Part shown: positions 8,965 to 18,197 of the stretch, one piece after another
Layout of the letters: every line of letters starts with the position of its first letter
Numbering within the stretch: position 1 is the first letter of the stretch
Source: an uncultured Polaribacter sp.
Lineage (GTDB): Bacteria; Bacteroidota; Bacteroidia; Flavobacteriales; Flavobacteriaceae
Direction: 5' to 3'
NCBI RefSeq assembly: GCF_947497695.1
Contig: NZ_CANMHM010000002.1
Coordinates: 310,001-374,000, forward strand
DNA length: 64,000 nucleotides
Translations under genes and position numbers: made by a program
Notes under the pieces: generated by a model
The model's input: the letters and a program-made list of their open reading frames with translations, nothing else
What the model was told of the DNA's origin: nothing
Database searches by the model: none

Positions 8965-9816
8965 ATGAAAGTTTTACCATTTCAAATACCGAAACAAAAA
9001 AATGATGCACTTATCTTTCAGCAAGATATTGGTAAGGCTTTTTATGACAAATTACATCAACATGAAGAAATTCAAATTTGCTTTATAAAAAAAGGAGAAG
9101 GCACTTTAATTGTAGGCGATACTATTAACGAATTTAAAAGAAATGATATTTTTGTAATTGGTAGCTGTGTACCTCATGTTTTTAAAAGCGATATTAAAAA
9201 AGACGAAAAAGTGCACATGATAAGCTTATTTTTTACCAGAAAATCTTTTGGGGACTCCTTTTTTGATTTGGAAGAAATGAGAGATTTAGAGCGTTTCTTT
9301 GTTAAATCTAAACATGGTTTTAAAGTTAAAACGAACACTAAAAAGATAAAAAAACAGTTTTTAAAGTTAAAATTGAGTTCTAAATTAGAGCGTTTTATAA
9401 TTTTACTACAATTGATTAACAATACTTCTAACACAAAATTTAAAAGTTTGTCTTCTTTTATTTACGATAAAAAATATTCTGTGAATGAAGGAAACAGAAT
9501 GCGTACTATTTTTGAATATACCATGAATAATTTTGCAAAAAAAATAACGCTAGAAGAGATTAGTAAAATTGCAAATATGACTAAAAATGCTTTCTGCAAA
9601 TATTTTAAAAAAAGAACCAATAAAACCTATTTTCAGTTTTTAATGGAGCTAAGAATAGAAAATGCATGTAAACTCTTAATAAAAGAAAAAGAAGCAACTA
9701 TTATAGATATTGCAGAACAATCTGGATATCATAACATTTCTAACTTTAATAGACAATTTCTATTTTACAAACAGCAATCTCCAACTGAGTTTAAGAAATC
9801 ATTTCATAAAAATTAA
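8965..9816 (+). CDS. AraC family transcriptional regulator of the hydroxyproline locus
   Basis: The protein (283 residues) has an N-terminal cupin-like sensor domain (about 1-110, HQHEEIQICFIKKGEG) and a C-terminal AraC double helix-turn-helix (about 185-283). The second HTH contains the typical IIDIAEQSGYHNISNFNRQF segment. It is divergently transcribed from the deaminase gene across a 150-bp region with a direct-repeat pair. It is therefore the likely local activator. The inducer is probably hydroxyproline or a pathway intermediate, which is inferred from position only. It is convergent with the secreted-protein gene at 9970. Confidence 0.85.
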   Translation: MKVLPFQIPKQKNDALIFQQDIGKAFYDKLHQHEEIQICFIKKGEGTLIVGDTINEFKRNDIFVIGSCVPHVFKSDIKKDEKVHMISLFFTRKSFGDSFFDLEEMRDLERFFVKSKHGFKVKTNTKKIKKQFLKLKLSSKLERFIILLQLINNTSNTKFKSLSSFIYDKKYSVNEGNRMRTIFEYTMNNFAKKITLEEISKIANMTKNAFCKYFKKRTNKTYFQFLMELRIENACKLLIKEKEATIIDIAEQSGYHNISNFNRQFLFYKQQSPTEFKKSFHKN

Positions 9817-9900
9817 AGTAATTTTATTACAAAATTATTTTAACTTTTGTTAAAGGTCGCTATTCTAAAAAAAAACTTTTATTGTATAATGTAAACCCAT

Positions 9901-9936
9901 AAAAAAATCCCAACTTTAAAAGTCGAGATTTTTTTT
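9901..9936. terminator. Probable bidirectional terminator
   Basis: An A-run and T-run flank an imperfect hairpin (AAAAAAATC at 9901, GATTTTTTTT at 9927-9936) between two convergent genes. The stem is interrupted, so strength is uncertain. Confidence 0.55.
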
Positions 9937-9969
9937 AGTTTAAAAATTAAATAATTTATAACAAAATAT

Positions 9970-10842
9970 TTATTTTTTTATTATTTTTTTTGTCATAAAA
10001 CTACCATTATCAACAGTAACTTTTACAATATAAACTCCTGTGACTAAAGAACTAATATCATAAGCTTCATTATTTAGATTTACCATGTTTTTAGAAACTT
10101 CTTTACCTAAAATATTAAAAAGAGATACATTGTTAATTGTTTGCGTAGTTTTTACTTTAAAAGTAGAAGCTACTGAAGTTGGGTAGATAGATATAGCATC
10201 TTCTAAAGAAATATTTTCAACACTAAGTGCTGTTAAAGGATTTTCATCTAAAATACGAATATTATCAATATAACCAAATACAACATCACTTATCACTCTT
10301 CCACTTGGTTCGTTTCTATCAGCAACATCAGGGTGAAATACAATTCTATCTAAATCTCCATGAGTATATGCAAAAGCGTCTGGACCATCCTTAATTTCAA
10401 ATACGATTTCTTGCCAAGTATTTACTTTTCCTTCTGATGAGTCGTATTGATTTAAAGCCCTTAAAACTTGTGGATTAGTACCATTTATTTGTGCTACACC
10501 TGACCCCAAAAGACGAACAGCTAAATCTGGTTGTGCAGGGTAATTAACCATAATACTTAAAAATTTAGACTCTGCTGCAGATATTGTAACAACAGGATCT
10601 ACAGGAATACGAATAAGCCCCCACCAAGCATGAGCACCATCAGTACTAGATATTTTCAAACAGTTATCTGAATCATTATTATCGTCTTTAAAAGGATTTT
10701 CTACATACTCAAAACCAATAGAAGATGCTTGAGCAAAGCTTTCAGCATCAGCAGCAACTTCAAAACTCTGTAATTCAAGTTGACCAAAACTAACAGTCGT
10801 TATAAATGTAAGTAGGGTAAATAAAGTAATTTTTTTCATCAT
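9970..10842 (-). CDS. Secreted protein with shared beta-type domain and type IX sorting tail
   Basis: The start chosen is the ATG pair at 10842/10839, because MKKITLFTLLTFITTVSFG is a clear signal peptide; a farther start at 10878 would add 12 residues that do not fit one. The mature protein contains the shared domain (VNYPAQPDLAVRL, WQEIVFEI, IVFHPDVADRNEPSG, FGYIDNIRILD). A C-terminal sorting tail of about 75 residues follows, with SIYPTSVASTFKVK, VTGVYIVKV and a KKIIKK end. This predicts type IX export to the cell surface. It has no catalytic motif and is probably a binding protein. It is closely related to the N-terminal part of the 712-residue product encoded at 11240. Confidence 0.75.
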   Translation of the reverse strand: MMKKITLFTLLTFITTVSFGQLELQSFEVAADAESFAQASSIGFEYVENPFKDDNNDSDNCLKISSTDGAHAWWGLIRIPVDPVVTISAAESKFLSIMVNYPAQPDLAVRLLGSGVAQINGTNPQVLRALNQYDSSEGKVNTWQEIVFEIKDGPDAFAYTHGDLDRIVFHPDVADRNEPSGRVISDVVFGYIDNIRILDENPLTALSVENISLEDAISIYPTSVASTFKVKTTQTINNVSLFNILGKEVSKNMVNLNNEAYDISSLVTGVYIVKVTVDNGSFMTKKIIKK

Positions 10843-10878
10843 ATATGTATTTAAAAAGTTTAGAAGATAAAAATACAT

Positions 10879-11043
10879 AGTTTAAGTTTTATTAAGATAG
10901 ATAATAATATTGATTAAATGGCTTATATTGTTTTAAATACTAAAAACAAAGGTTGTCATTTTTTAATAATAAAAGCTCCAACTTATTAGTTAGAGCTTTT
11001 GTTATTAGTATTTTATTTACTTCATAAAAATAAATAAAAAAAA
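10879..11043. other. Intergenic segment upstream of the 9970 secreted protein gene
   Basis: No further gene is seen. A sequence at 10914-10930 (TTAAATGGCTTATATTG) loosely resembles the ones near 8905 and 13450. A short AT-rich imperfect hairpin (AAAAGCTCCAACT ... AGTTAGAGCTTTT, 10969-11002) is a probable terminator for the minus-strand small gene at 11044. Confidence 0.45.
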
Positions 11044-11211
11044 TTAAAAACCAGTACCTGGGGCTTCAGGGCTCGCAGCTTGTGCTTTTTGTGGACTTAG
11101 AATTAGATAAGTACCTAATGCCGTTAAAGCTGCATATTTACCATAATTACCTATTTTATTAATAGCTTCTTTACGAGTAATTTCTATGTTTGTTTCTGTG
11201 GTTTTTTTCAT
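11044..11211 (-). CDS. Small hypothetical protein, 55 residues, with a hydrophobic segment
   Basis: The frame reads MKKTTETNIEITRKEAINKI, then a hydrophobic stretch (YAALTALGTYLILS), then QKAQAASPEAPGTGF and a TAA stop. The arrangement looks like an N-terminal export signal or anchor with an unusual long hydrophilic lead, and a short polar tail. It lies 28 bp downstream of the 712-residue secreted protein, on the same strand, so it may be cotranscribed. I do not know its function. Similar short proteins with an RKEA...KIG lead are familiar beside type IX cargo genes in flavobacteria (recollection, not a search). Confidence 0.65.
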   Translation of the reverse strand: MKKTTETNIEITRKEAINKIGNYGKYAALTALGTYLILSPQKAQAASPEAPGTGF

Positions 11212-11239
11212 AATATTCTTCTTTAAAGTTTCTCGTAAA

Positions 11240-13378
11240 TTATTCTAAAATTATTTTTTTGTTTACTGTTCCGTTATTTGTGTTTAATCTTACAATGTAC
11301 ACTCCAGTAGCTAAATTTGGTAATTTAATATTTAAAGTGCTATTAGCTTCAAATTTTTGAGCCATCATTTGTTTTCCTGTTATATTAAAAACAGAAATAA
11401 CACCATTTGCATTTTCTAAACCTGTAACTCTTAAAGTACCATTACCCAATTTAAAAATACTTACATCAGTTAATTCGATGTTTTTAGTAGAAAGTACATT
11501 TGCAGATGTTCTTAAAAAGAATCTTCCTGATCCGTTTACATTTTCATTTAAATTAATAGTAAAGTCTCCATCGTTTAAGTTTGTCATTGTGTTATTTAGT
11601 CTATCTTCTAAAAAAACATTGATTCCTTCAGGTAAATTTAATAACTCAGCAGAAATGATAATTTCTTTTCCAGCTTCAGCTTTTAAACCAATAGGAACAA
11701 TCATATTATCGTAATCTGAATTTGGTAACGATTGTACAGCTATTTTACTGCCATTAACATCTGCAACTAATTCTGTATAAATAGAAAGATCACTTTCAAT
11801 ACCTGTAAATAAAGAACCATCAAAACCATTATCGAAACCTGTAGTGGTACCCTCAATGTAATATAAACTTGTATTATTAATTAAGTCACCTTGTTGTACA
11901 TTTAATTGTATTTCTGTTCTATTAGAAGTGCTTTTTAAGAAAGTATCTGTTTGATGACTTTGATTGGCTTCTGAAAAGGATACAACATTTGAAGCAGCAG
12001 GACCAGCACTTACAAAAAAGGATTGACCAGGAGCAATTTCAAAAGCTGCATCTGTACCAGACATCTTTGTAATATAACCACCATTTCCAGCATTTGCACT
12101 TGGATCCCATAACCAAATTGTAGCCTCAGACAATCTATCAACGGCATTGTTATCTGTAAAAAAAGTACCCAAATTCATGTAGGCTAAAAATGCATTACCT
12201 ACTAAATTAAAATTGTCTGTACCTTGAGAAATAGTAATCTCTCTATCAGCTTTTCTAAAAAATCCTGAAAACTCTACAGTACCAGCTGCTGCATTTTTTA
12301 TTGCAAAACCTTTAGCTACATTAAATGCATCTGTGCCAGCATAACTAACATCATAGTAATTAAAACCGTTTCCATCGTTCGTATAATTTGCAATACCTCT
12401 AAAGGTAGGGTTTGTAGTACCATTAGCTAGTGTGTTATTTGCAATAAAATCTACAATAGTTACACCAGCTACTGGAGAAGTTGCCAAATGCCAAGCCTTT
12501 GCAGGGTCTGCATCAGCTGTTAGTGTTCTCGTATATTTAATAGAACCTGTAGCACCACTAGAAACACCCGTAATAATTAAAGAACCACCATCTTCTACAG
12601 TAACTGTAGCTCCTGCATTAATGGTTAAATTTTGAACTTTGACTCCTGTAGTTGCATTTATTGAAGGTGCAAATGTTGTACCTGTTGGTATTGTCACTAA
12701 ATCTGTAACACTAGGCACAGCATTTTTAGACCAATTGCTTGCAGTATTCCAATCTACTGAAGTAACTCCTAACCAATCATTAGCTAAAGGATTGGTATCT
12801 AAAACTTGAATATTATCTATGTAACCAAATGTTGTAGCATCTAATACTTGCCCGGCAGGAATATTATTGAATCCCATATCTGGATGAATTACAACTTTAA
12901 ATAATGTACCAGTTGTAAAACTATGCACACCATCACCATCTGTTTTTACTTCAAAAACTATTTGTTGCCATGTATTTGCCGCCGAAGCATCATAGGAATT
13001 TAAAGCCCTAGTAATCATAGCATTACTCCCATTATTACCCGCTGCAGCAGAAACACGAATAGCTATATCAGGTTGTGCAGGATAGTTTAACAACATACTA
13101 ATGTATTTTGTGTCTGTTGGTGCTGCAGCTATTGCAATATCTGGCGTAACATCTACATTTACTAAAGCCCACCAATTTGCTGCTGATGACCTACTAACTC
13201 TTAAGCTATTGGCAGATGTGTTTAATCCAGACATTACTGGGTTTGTTTCTACAGAAGCTACAATCCCTCCTCCAGTAGCATCTACTCCTGGATCTCCTGG
13301 CTCAAAGTTAGATATGGTTTGTCCATAAATAAATGTTGATGCACAAAACAGCAACATTAATGTAATTTTTTTTATCAT
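11240..13378 (-). CDS. Large secreted type IX cargo protein with shared beta-type domain
   Basis: The 712-residue product starts with a signal peptide (residues 1-19, ending IYG). Its N-terminal domain (about 20-195) matches the domain in the products at 232, 1598 and 9970 (LNYPAQPDIAIRV, WQQIVFEV, VVIHPDMGFNNIPAG, FGYIDNIQVLD). The middle contains a repetitive beta-rich stretch (DWNTASNWSKNAVPS, then LTINAGATVTVEDGG) as in other large flavobacterial surface proteins, and further extracellular domains without a recognised active site. The last 75 residues are a type IX sorting tail (LATGVYIVRLNTNNG, KKIILE). A surface adhesin or substrate-binding role is inferred. It is monocistronic or cotranscribed with the 55-residue gene downstream. 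Confidence 0.8.
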   Translation of the reverse strand: MIKKITLMLLFCASTFIYGQTISNFEPGDPGVDATGGGIVASVETNPVMSGLNTSANSLRVSRSSAANWWALVNVDVTPDIAIAAAPTDTKYISMLLNYPAQPDIAIRVSAAAGNNGSNAMITRALNSYDASAANTWQQIVFEVKTDGDGVHSFTTGTLFKVVIHPDMGFNNIPAGQVLDATTFGYIDNIQVLDTNPLANDWLGVTSVDWNTASNWSKNAVPSVTDLVTIPTGTTFAPSINATTGVKVQNLTINAGATVTVEDGGSLIITGVSSGATGSIKYTRTLTADADPAKAWHLATSPVAGVTIVDFIANNTLANGTTNPTFRGIANYTNDGNGFNYYDVSYAGTDAFNVAKGFAIKNAAAGTVEFSGFFRKADREITISQGTDNFNLVGNAFLAYMNLGTFFTDNNAVDRLSEATIWLWDPSANAGNGGYITKMSGTDAAFEIAPGQSFFVSAGPAASNVVSFSEANQSHQTDTFLKSTSNRTEIQLNVQQGDLINNTSLYYIEGTTTGFDNGFDGSLFTGIESDLSIYTELVADVNGSKIAVQSLPNSDYDNMIVPIGLKAEAGKEIIISAELLNLPEGINVFLEDRLNNTMTNLNDGDFTINLNENVNGSGRFFLRTSANVLSTKNIELTDVSIFKLGNGTLRVTGLENANGVISVFNITGKQMMAQKFEANSTLNIKLPNLATGVYIVRLNTNNGTVNKKIILE

Positions 13379-13647
13379 AATATTAAAGTTTAAATATTTT
13401 GTTAAAATTAGTTTAAAGTTGTATTCAATTAATAGACATAAATAGATATTATATGGACTATTATATAGAATTCCGTAATTTTTTTATTATTACAACAAAT
13501 ATTTCCTCAATATTTTACTAAAATAGATATTAATCAGCCTAAAAATATAAATCTGTAAAAACCTAATAAAACATGTTATCTTTTTTGTAATATTTAGAAT
13601 TCAATTACTTATACACTTACTTTACTTTATCGTTTTCATAAAAAAAA
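13379..13647. other. Promoter region of the 712-residue secreted protein gene
   Basis: No gene is seen. The segment carries the presumed promoter of the minus-strand gene starting at 13378. A sequence near 13450-13466 (TTATATGGACTATTATA) resembles the palindrome upstream of the esterase gene at 232, which suggests, weakly, a common regulator. Confidence 0.4.
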
Positions 13648-13702
13648 GGTTTTTATTACATCTACAACCCTACTAATTGTAGAGATAAGTGTAATAAAAA
13701 CC
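13648..13702 (-). terminator. Strong terminator of the SusCD operon
   Basis: The outer arms GGTTTTTATTACA (13648-13660) and TGTAATAAAAACC (13690-13702) are perfectly complementary over 13 bp. An inner stem TCTACAA/TTGTAGA (13661-13667, 13677-13683) adds to the hairpin. In the minus-strand direction the stem is followed by a run of T (13641-13647 as A). It lies 28 bp after the last gene of the SusCD operon. Confidence 0.8.
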
Positions 13703-13730
13703 ATTTAGAAGCTAAATAGATATTAGTAAT

Positions 13731-14975
13731 CTATTTCTTTTTTAATGCAAAAGAAGTTATTTGCATAAATCTATTTTGACCTGGATCATTAGCAACTGCT
13801 ATACCAATTGAAATATTCGTAAAATCTTCTGTTAATGTAAACTCCGTCTCATAAGTTTGCGCAGCAGAAGTTGTTACACGTTTAAAGGCTAGTGTGTTTG
13901 TAGAAGCTTCTACATTATCTACATCTGGCAATTCACTACCTAGTGCAGCTAAAAAATACACTTTATCATTTTCACTAACAAAATTGTTAGCTCTAGCTGA
14001 AACAGTATATGTATATGTACCTGGTTCTAAACGCATTCTTTGATGTATTTTACCATTCACAATATCTGGTTCTCCGCCAAAACCACTTACCAAATTAAAT
14101 TCATCACTTCGTTGAGTATCTACAACTCCAAATCCATTATGATTTAAAGCACCATCATTGAGAATCCAATCAGAAGGTGTAGCATAACGATTGCTGTTTT
14201 CTCTTTCTAAAATTGTAAAAGGTGCAGAAGCGTTAACAAAATAAGGTGCTATAGTAATTGGTTCATCTGGTTTTATTACATTGTATGCTGTATAAAATGT
14301 ATCTATACTTGTTGGATCTGGCACATAAGAAGATCTATACTTAAAAGTATTACCTAAATCAAAATTTTCTAAAATTAAATCATCTAAACTATCCGCAGAT
14401 ATTTTAAACGTTTTTGTAACATTTTGATTATCGGTATATTCTAGTTCAGAATCAATGATACCAGAAGTTGTGTCTATAGGTGCAAACTGAACAACTGCAG
14501 AGTTGTCTGCTGGTTGATAAGCTTGTTTTACTAAGGATCTATTTAATAAAATAGCTTCATAATTACTACCAAAAACTTTACCGATTGAAAATACAGGAAT
14601 AGAACTATTACCCTGATCATCAAAAGTAAGAACTTCGAAATTATATGTGTTTTCATCTAAATTCTCAATTATTTGAGAGATTTTAGTTGCAATTTGAGAT
14701 TTTTGTATAGGAAAAACTGCACTATCACTTCTATTGCCCCAATACACTCTATAAGAGGTTACACGTGGGTCTGAGTTAACAATTGCACTTAATTGTACTC
14801 TATTTCTACCTGGAAATATTTGCACAGAATCAAATTTACCTCTATACTGAATTTCACCTCCATCTGTATAAACTTTATAAGCATCTTCATCTAAAGCGTC
14901 ACAAGCATTAATACCAATTAGTAGTATACTGAAAAGAAATATGTGGCTAATTATTTTTTTTATTTTATTAATCAT
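13731..14975 (-). CDS. SusCD-associated lipoprotein, DUF4998/DUF5013 type
   Basis: This is a surface lipoprotein of 414 residues, with a lipobox ending INAC at residue 25. The N-terminal part (about 30-220) looks like a DUF4998 domain: YRGKFDSVQIFPGRNRVQLS and VTSYRVYWGN are typical. The C-terminal part (about 250-414) resembles DUF5013, a jelly-roll-like domain (LEPGTYTYTVSARANN). These proteins occur as the fourth gene after SusC and SusD and are thought to help capture glycans outside the cell. It is the last gene of the operon, 28 bp after the DUF4959-type gene. Confidence 0.8.
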   Translation of the reverse strand: MINKIKKIISHIFLFSILLIGINACDALDEDAYKVYTDGGEIQYRGKFDSVQIFPGRNRVQLSAIVNSDPRVTSYRVYWGNRSDSAVFPIQKSQIATKISQIIENLDENTYNFEVLTFDDQGNSSIPVFSIGKVFGSNYEAILLNRSLVKQAYQPADNSAVVQFAPIDTTSGIIDSELEYTDNQNVTKTFKISADSLDDLILENFDLGNTFKYRSSYVPDPTSIDTFYTAYNVIKPDEPITIAPYFVNASAPFTILERENSNRYATPSDWILNDGALNHNGFGVVDTQRSDEFNLVSGFGGEPDIVNGKIHQRMRLEPGTYTYTVSARANNFVSENDKVYFLAALGSELPDVDNVEASTNTLAFKRVTTSAAQTYETEFTLTEDFTNISIGIAVANDPGQNRFMQITSFALKKK

Positions 14976-15003
14976 AATTTGTTAATTAATTTATTTGTTA
15001 TAA

Positions 15004-16212
15004 TTATCTAGGGTCACCATATACTCTTAATTCTGCAATAGCTAAACGACCACCACCTGCAAAATTTTCAAGGTTATTGATTCTTAAGTATCTATACTTA
15101 GGTGATGTGATTGGAATAGGCCAGTTAAAACCATCTTGTGCAAACTCTAAATCTTCTGCACTTTGTTGTGTTAATGGTAAACCAGAAGGTTTAATTACTT
15201 CATAAGTTCCTAACAAATCCCAACTATCCCAACTACCATCTGAACTTGGGTTATTAGAACCCCAAATTTCAAATTTACGCATATTAAATTGCCAATAATA
15301 AAAGAAGCCTGCTCCTGTTTGCTGTGGGTAATCCCAAATACGAACACGGCTTATTTTTAATTCTTGACCTATATCTATTGTAAAAGAATGCGGTGCTGGT
15401 GCAGATGCATCTGTAATAAAAATTCTTGGCCAACTTCTAAAATTATTGTCAAACAATCTATCTAAACCAAAACCAAAGTCTTCTGTTGGTGCATCATTAG
15501 GTAAAGGAAAACCAGCATATTGAGTTCTAGGCATTTCTACTTCAAAAATAGGTTTTATTGTTTTAAACAATGTATCTGATGTATTTAAATACCTGTCTCT
15601 TACAGTAATTGCGAAATCAAAATCAAGTGTATCTAAACCTCTAACTGTTCTAAAAATATCATCGGTAGATGTATAAATACTATTTCCTGTATTTACCCAG
15701 TCATTGTTATCATCTTTTTCCATTACTAATATAGCAACATCTGTTCTTTCTGGATTTTTAGCTTCCACAAATAAACCACCAAAATCAGGCCCAACATTTA
15801 AAGAATCAAAAATTTCAAATATTGGCGAATTTGTAGGGTTTACAGTTACTGTTACAGGATCTGATTCTACTTCATTTCTACTTACCGATATCAACTTAAT
15901 ATCACGAGCCCCAGCTAATGAAAAACCATCAACTGTTAATCCGTTTTTATAAAAAGAAGATTTTATTTCTCTTTCTGCTCCAGTATCAATAGTATATACT
16001 GCTTTCACATACAACAAATTATCATTTTCAGGTAAAGTATAAGTGATTTCAGATTTACCAGAAAAATTAGTTACCGAAACTTCACTTACTTGTCCTGGCT
16101 TACTTGTATCATTGCTCAATGGAGCATTTACATTATCACTTTGATCACAGGCTACTAACACTGAAGCTATACAAAGCATAATTAAGCTATATTTTAATAT
16201 AAATTTTTTCAT
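15004..16212 (-). CDS. SusCD-associated lipoprotein, DUF4959/DUF5000 type
   Basis: This is a lipoprotein of 402 residues with lipobox VLVAC (Cys 22). Residues about 35-130 look like DUF4959 (SKPGQVSEVSVTNFSGKSEI). The C-terminal 170 residues are a DUF5000/F5-8C-like discoidin domain (FTIDIGQELKISRVRIWDYP, YRYLRINNL, IAELRVYG). Discoidin folds often bind carbohydrate. It lies 22 bp from SusD in a SusC-SusD-DUF4959-DUF4998 order that is standard in Bacteroidota polysaccharide loci. A substrate-binding surface protein is likely. Confidence 0.82.
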   Translation of the reverse strand: MKKFILKYSLIMLCIASVLVACDQSDNVNAPLSNDTSKPGQVSEVSVTNFSGKSEITYTLPENDNLLYVKAVYTIDTGAEREIKSSFYKNGLTVDGFSLAGARDIKLISVSRNEVESDPVTVTVNPTNSPIFEIFDSLNVGPDFGGLFVEAKNPERTDVAILVMEKDDNNDWVNTGNSIYTSTDDIFRTVRGLDTLDFDFAITVRDRYLNTSDTLFKTIKPIFEVEMPRTQYAGFPLPNDAPTEDFGFGLDRLFDNNFRSWPRIFITDASAPAPHSFTIDIGQELKISRVRIWDYPQQTGAGFFYYWQFNMRKFEIWGSNNPSSDGSWDSWDLLGTYEVIKPSGLPLTQQSAEDLEFAQDGFNWPIPITSPKYRYLRINNLENFAGGGRLAIAELRVYGDPR

Positions 16213-16234
16213 AATTATTCTGTTTTATTAAGGT

Positions 16235-18169
16235 TTACCAACCTGGATTTTGAACTAGGTTAGGGTTACGCAATAATGAATTTTCAGATATTGGCCAAAG
16301 ATAATCTCTTGGAGCTACAAACGTTTGTTGTTCTATATTTCTAATTTGATAGTATTCTAATTCTGTGATTCCAAAAAAGTTCCAACCACGAATAGGTTTA
16401 TTTAATTCATCTGCTGCTTTTTTCCATCTTCTTAAGTCCCAAAAACGATGCCCTTCAAAAGATAATTCTATCAATCTTTCATGATGTATAATATCTCTCA
16501 TTCCTTCTTTAGAAGTAAATTTTGCAGAGTTTAAAGAAAAATTTGTCCAAGATTCAGCAACTCCGTTTAATCCTGCTCTTTCTCTTACTAAGTCTGTATA
16601 TCTTAAAACTTCTGCTGTAGGACCTTCTACTTCGTTTAAAGCTTCTGCATACATTAAGTATAAGTCTGCCAATCTAATTTCTGGCCAAGCGTAAGGTCTA
16701 TATGCGTTTTGAGAAGAGTTAGACATTCTTCTATCTATTAATTTTTTAATGTAATATCCAGTAACATTAAAAAGAACCCCTGCATTACTCCCTGCATAAT
16801 CATTAAATTTAGAACGGATTACCCAAGTATCTTCATCTGATCTAGATGGACTATCATCCTTATAAAACGTACTACCATCAAATCCTAGATTGGCATAAAA
16901 ACGTGGTTCTCTATCAAAATGTAATCTTGCAGCTCTATAGCCTTCTAAAATATTGTATCGATGTGCTTCATCTCCAACCCTTAAATCTGTATCACTTCCA
17001 AAATTTATCGTTTTATCCTCATTCATTGGCACACCGTTTCTAGTGTAAAACATTTTGGCAATTTTTAAAGGAGGCGACAATATTTTTTGAGCTAAAGTAT
17101 GTGTATAATCTGGATCTAAAGGAACCATACTTAATTGTTGCAAATTTGTAGTCTGACTGTTAGGGTTAGACCATATTATTTCTGGATTCCATCTTTCAGA
17201 AAGTGCTTGCCTCACACTCATTTTAGTTAATGTAGTATCTGATAGATTGAATTGATTTTGAGGAAAATAAAACAACGTACTACCCACTGATTCTGCAGAT
17301 TGAATTGCTGCCAAAGTAGCTGCTGCAGCTTTCTCCCATTTAGTTGGGTCAATTGTTGTACTTATTAATTGTCTTCCTTTACTATCAATAAATCCTGCAT
17401 AATCTGGGTTTCCATTAAATAATGGACTTGCAGCCATGGTTAACAATTTAGCTTTTATACTTAAAGCAATTGGCTTTGTGATTCTACCTAATTCATTTGT
17501 AGCGTCTTGAATATCTTCTGGTAATTTTTCTGCTGCTGTGTCTAATAAATTAGATATATAAGTAACACAATCATCAAAAGGCTCTCTAAAAATATTAATT
17601 TCTTGAGTAGATGCCTCAATTGGAATATTTACATCAATAATTGGAATTGGTCCATACATTCTTAGTAAATAATAATGATAGTATGCTTTTAAAAACTGTG
17701 CTTCAGCAATCCATCTTTCTCTTTCTGAACTATCTAAATCTATTACATTGTTAGTATTGCTTACTCTTTCAATAAAAACATTACAATGTCTGATACCTTC
17801 ATAAATAGGATAATTATTTCCTGGACCCGCTCCATTTCTATTTCCTTCCCAAACATTTTGATAAACAGTACCAGATGTTTGTGTACCTATTGCAATTTGA
17901 TAACTTGGAGTATTTGGTAAAATAATATTATTTTTCCAGATTTCATCACCTGCCAGCATACCAATATTAAAAGAAACGTTACCATTTTGTGGTATGTAAG
18001 AATAACATGTAAATAAATATTTTTCTGCTTCGTTTCTTAATGTAAAAGCATTGTCTATAGTTGCAACATTCTCAGGCACAATATCTAAGAAGTTATTACA
18101 CGATTGTAAACCAATAACTAATGCTATTAGAGAAACAAATACTTTATTTTTTTTAAAATTTAAACCCAT
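16235..18169 (-). CDS. SusD/RagB family nutrient-binding lipoprotein
   Basis: It is a SusD-type surface lipoprotein of about 644-652 residues. The start at 18169 (MGLNFKKNK) is chosen because the lipobox LQSC follows at a normal distance; an upstream ATG at 18193 adds 8 residues. SusD hallmarks include LDIVPEN after the lipid Cys, TPR-like helices with WIAEAQFLKAYYHYYLLRMYG, and the C-terminal HERLIELSFEGHRFWDLRRW and DYLWPIS motifs. It sits over the SusC barrel as a lid and binds the ligand, here presumably a glycan or glycopeptide. The SusC stop is 4 bp upstream of the 18193 start. Confidence 0.95.
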   Translation of the reverse strand: MGLNFKKNKVFVSLIALVIGLQSCNNFLDIVPENVATIDNAFTLRNEAEKYLFTCYSYIPQNGNVSFNIGMLAGDEIWKNNIILPNTPSYQIAIGTQTSGTVYQNVWEGNRNGAGPGNNYPIYEGIRHCNVFIERVSNTNNVIDLDSSERERWIAEAQFLKAYYHYYLLRMYGPIPIIDVNIPIEASTQEINIFREPFDDCVTYISNLLDTAAEKLPEDIQDATNELGRITKPIALSIKAKLLTMAASPLFNGNPDYAGFIDSKGRQLISTTIDPTKWEKAAAATLAAIQSAESVGSTLFYFPQNQFNLSDTTLTKMSVRQALSERWNPEIIWSNPNSQTTNLQQLSMVPLDPDYTHTLAQKILSPPLKIAKMFYTRNGVPMNEDKTINFGSDTDLRVGDEAHRYNILEGYRAARLHFDREPRFYANLGFDGSTFYKDDSPSRSDEDTWVIRSKFNDYAGSNAGVLFNVTGYYIKKLIDRRMSNSSQNAYRPYAWPEIRLADLYLMYAEALNEVEGPTAEVLRYTDLVRERAGLNGVAESWTNFSLNSAKFTSKEGMRDIIHHERLIELSFEGHRFWDLRRWKKAADELNKPIRGWNFFGITELEYYQIRNIEQQTFVAPRDYLWPISENSLLRNPNLVQNPGW

Positions 18170-18197
18170 TTTATTTTTTTTAATTTTAATCATATTT

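Noticed and set aside
13648..13702. Insertion sequence terminal repeat
   Set aside because: The inverted repeat is a hairpin with a T-run in the operon direction and no transposase lies nearby. It is a terminator.
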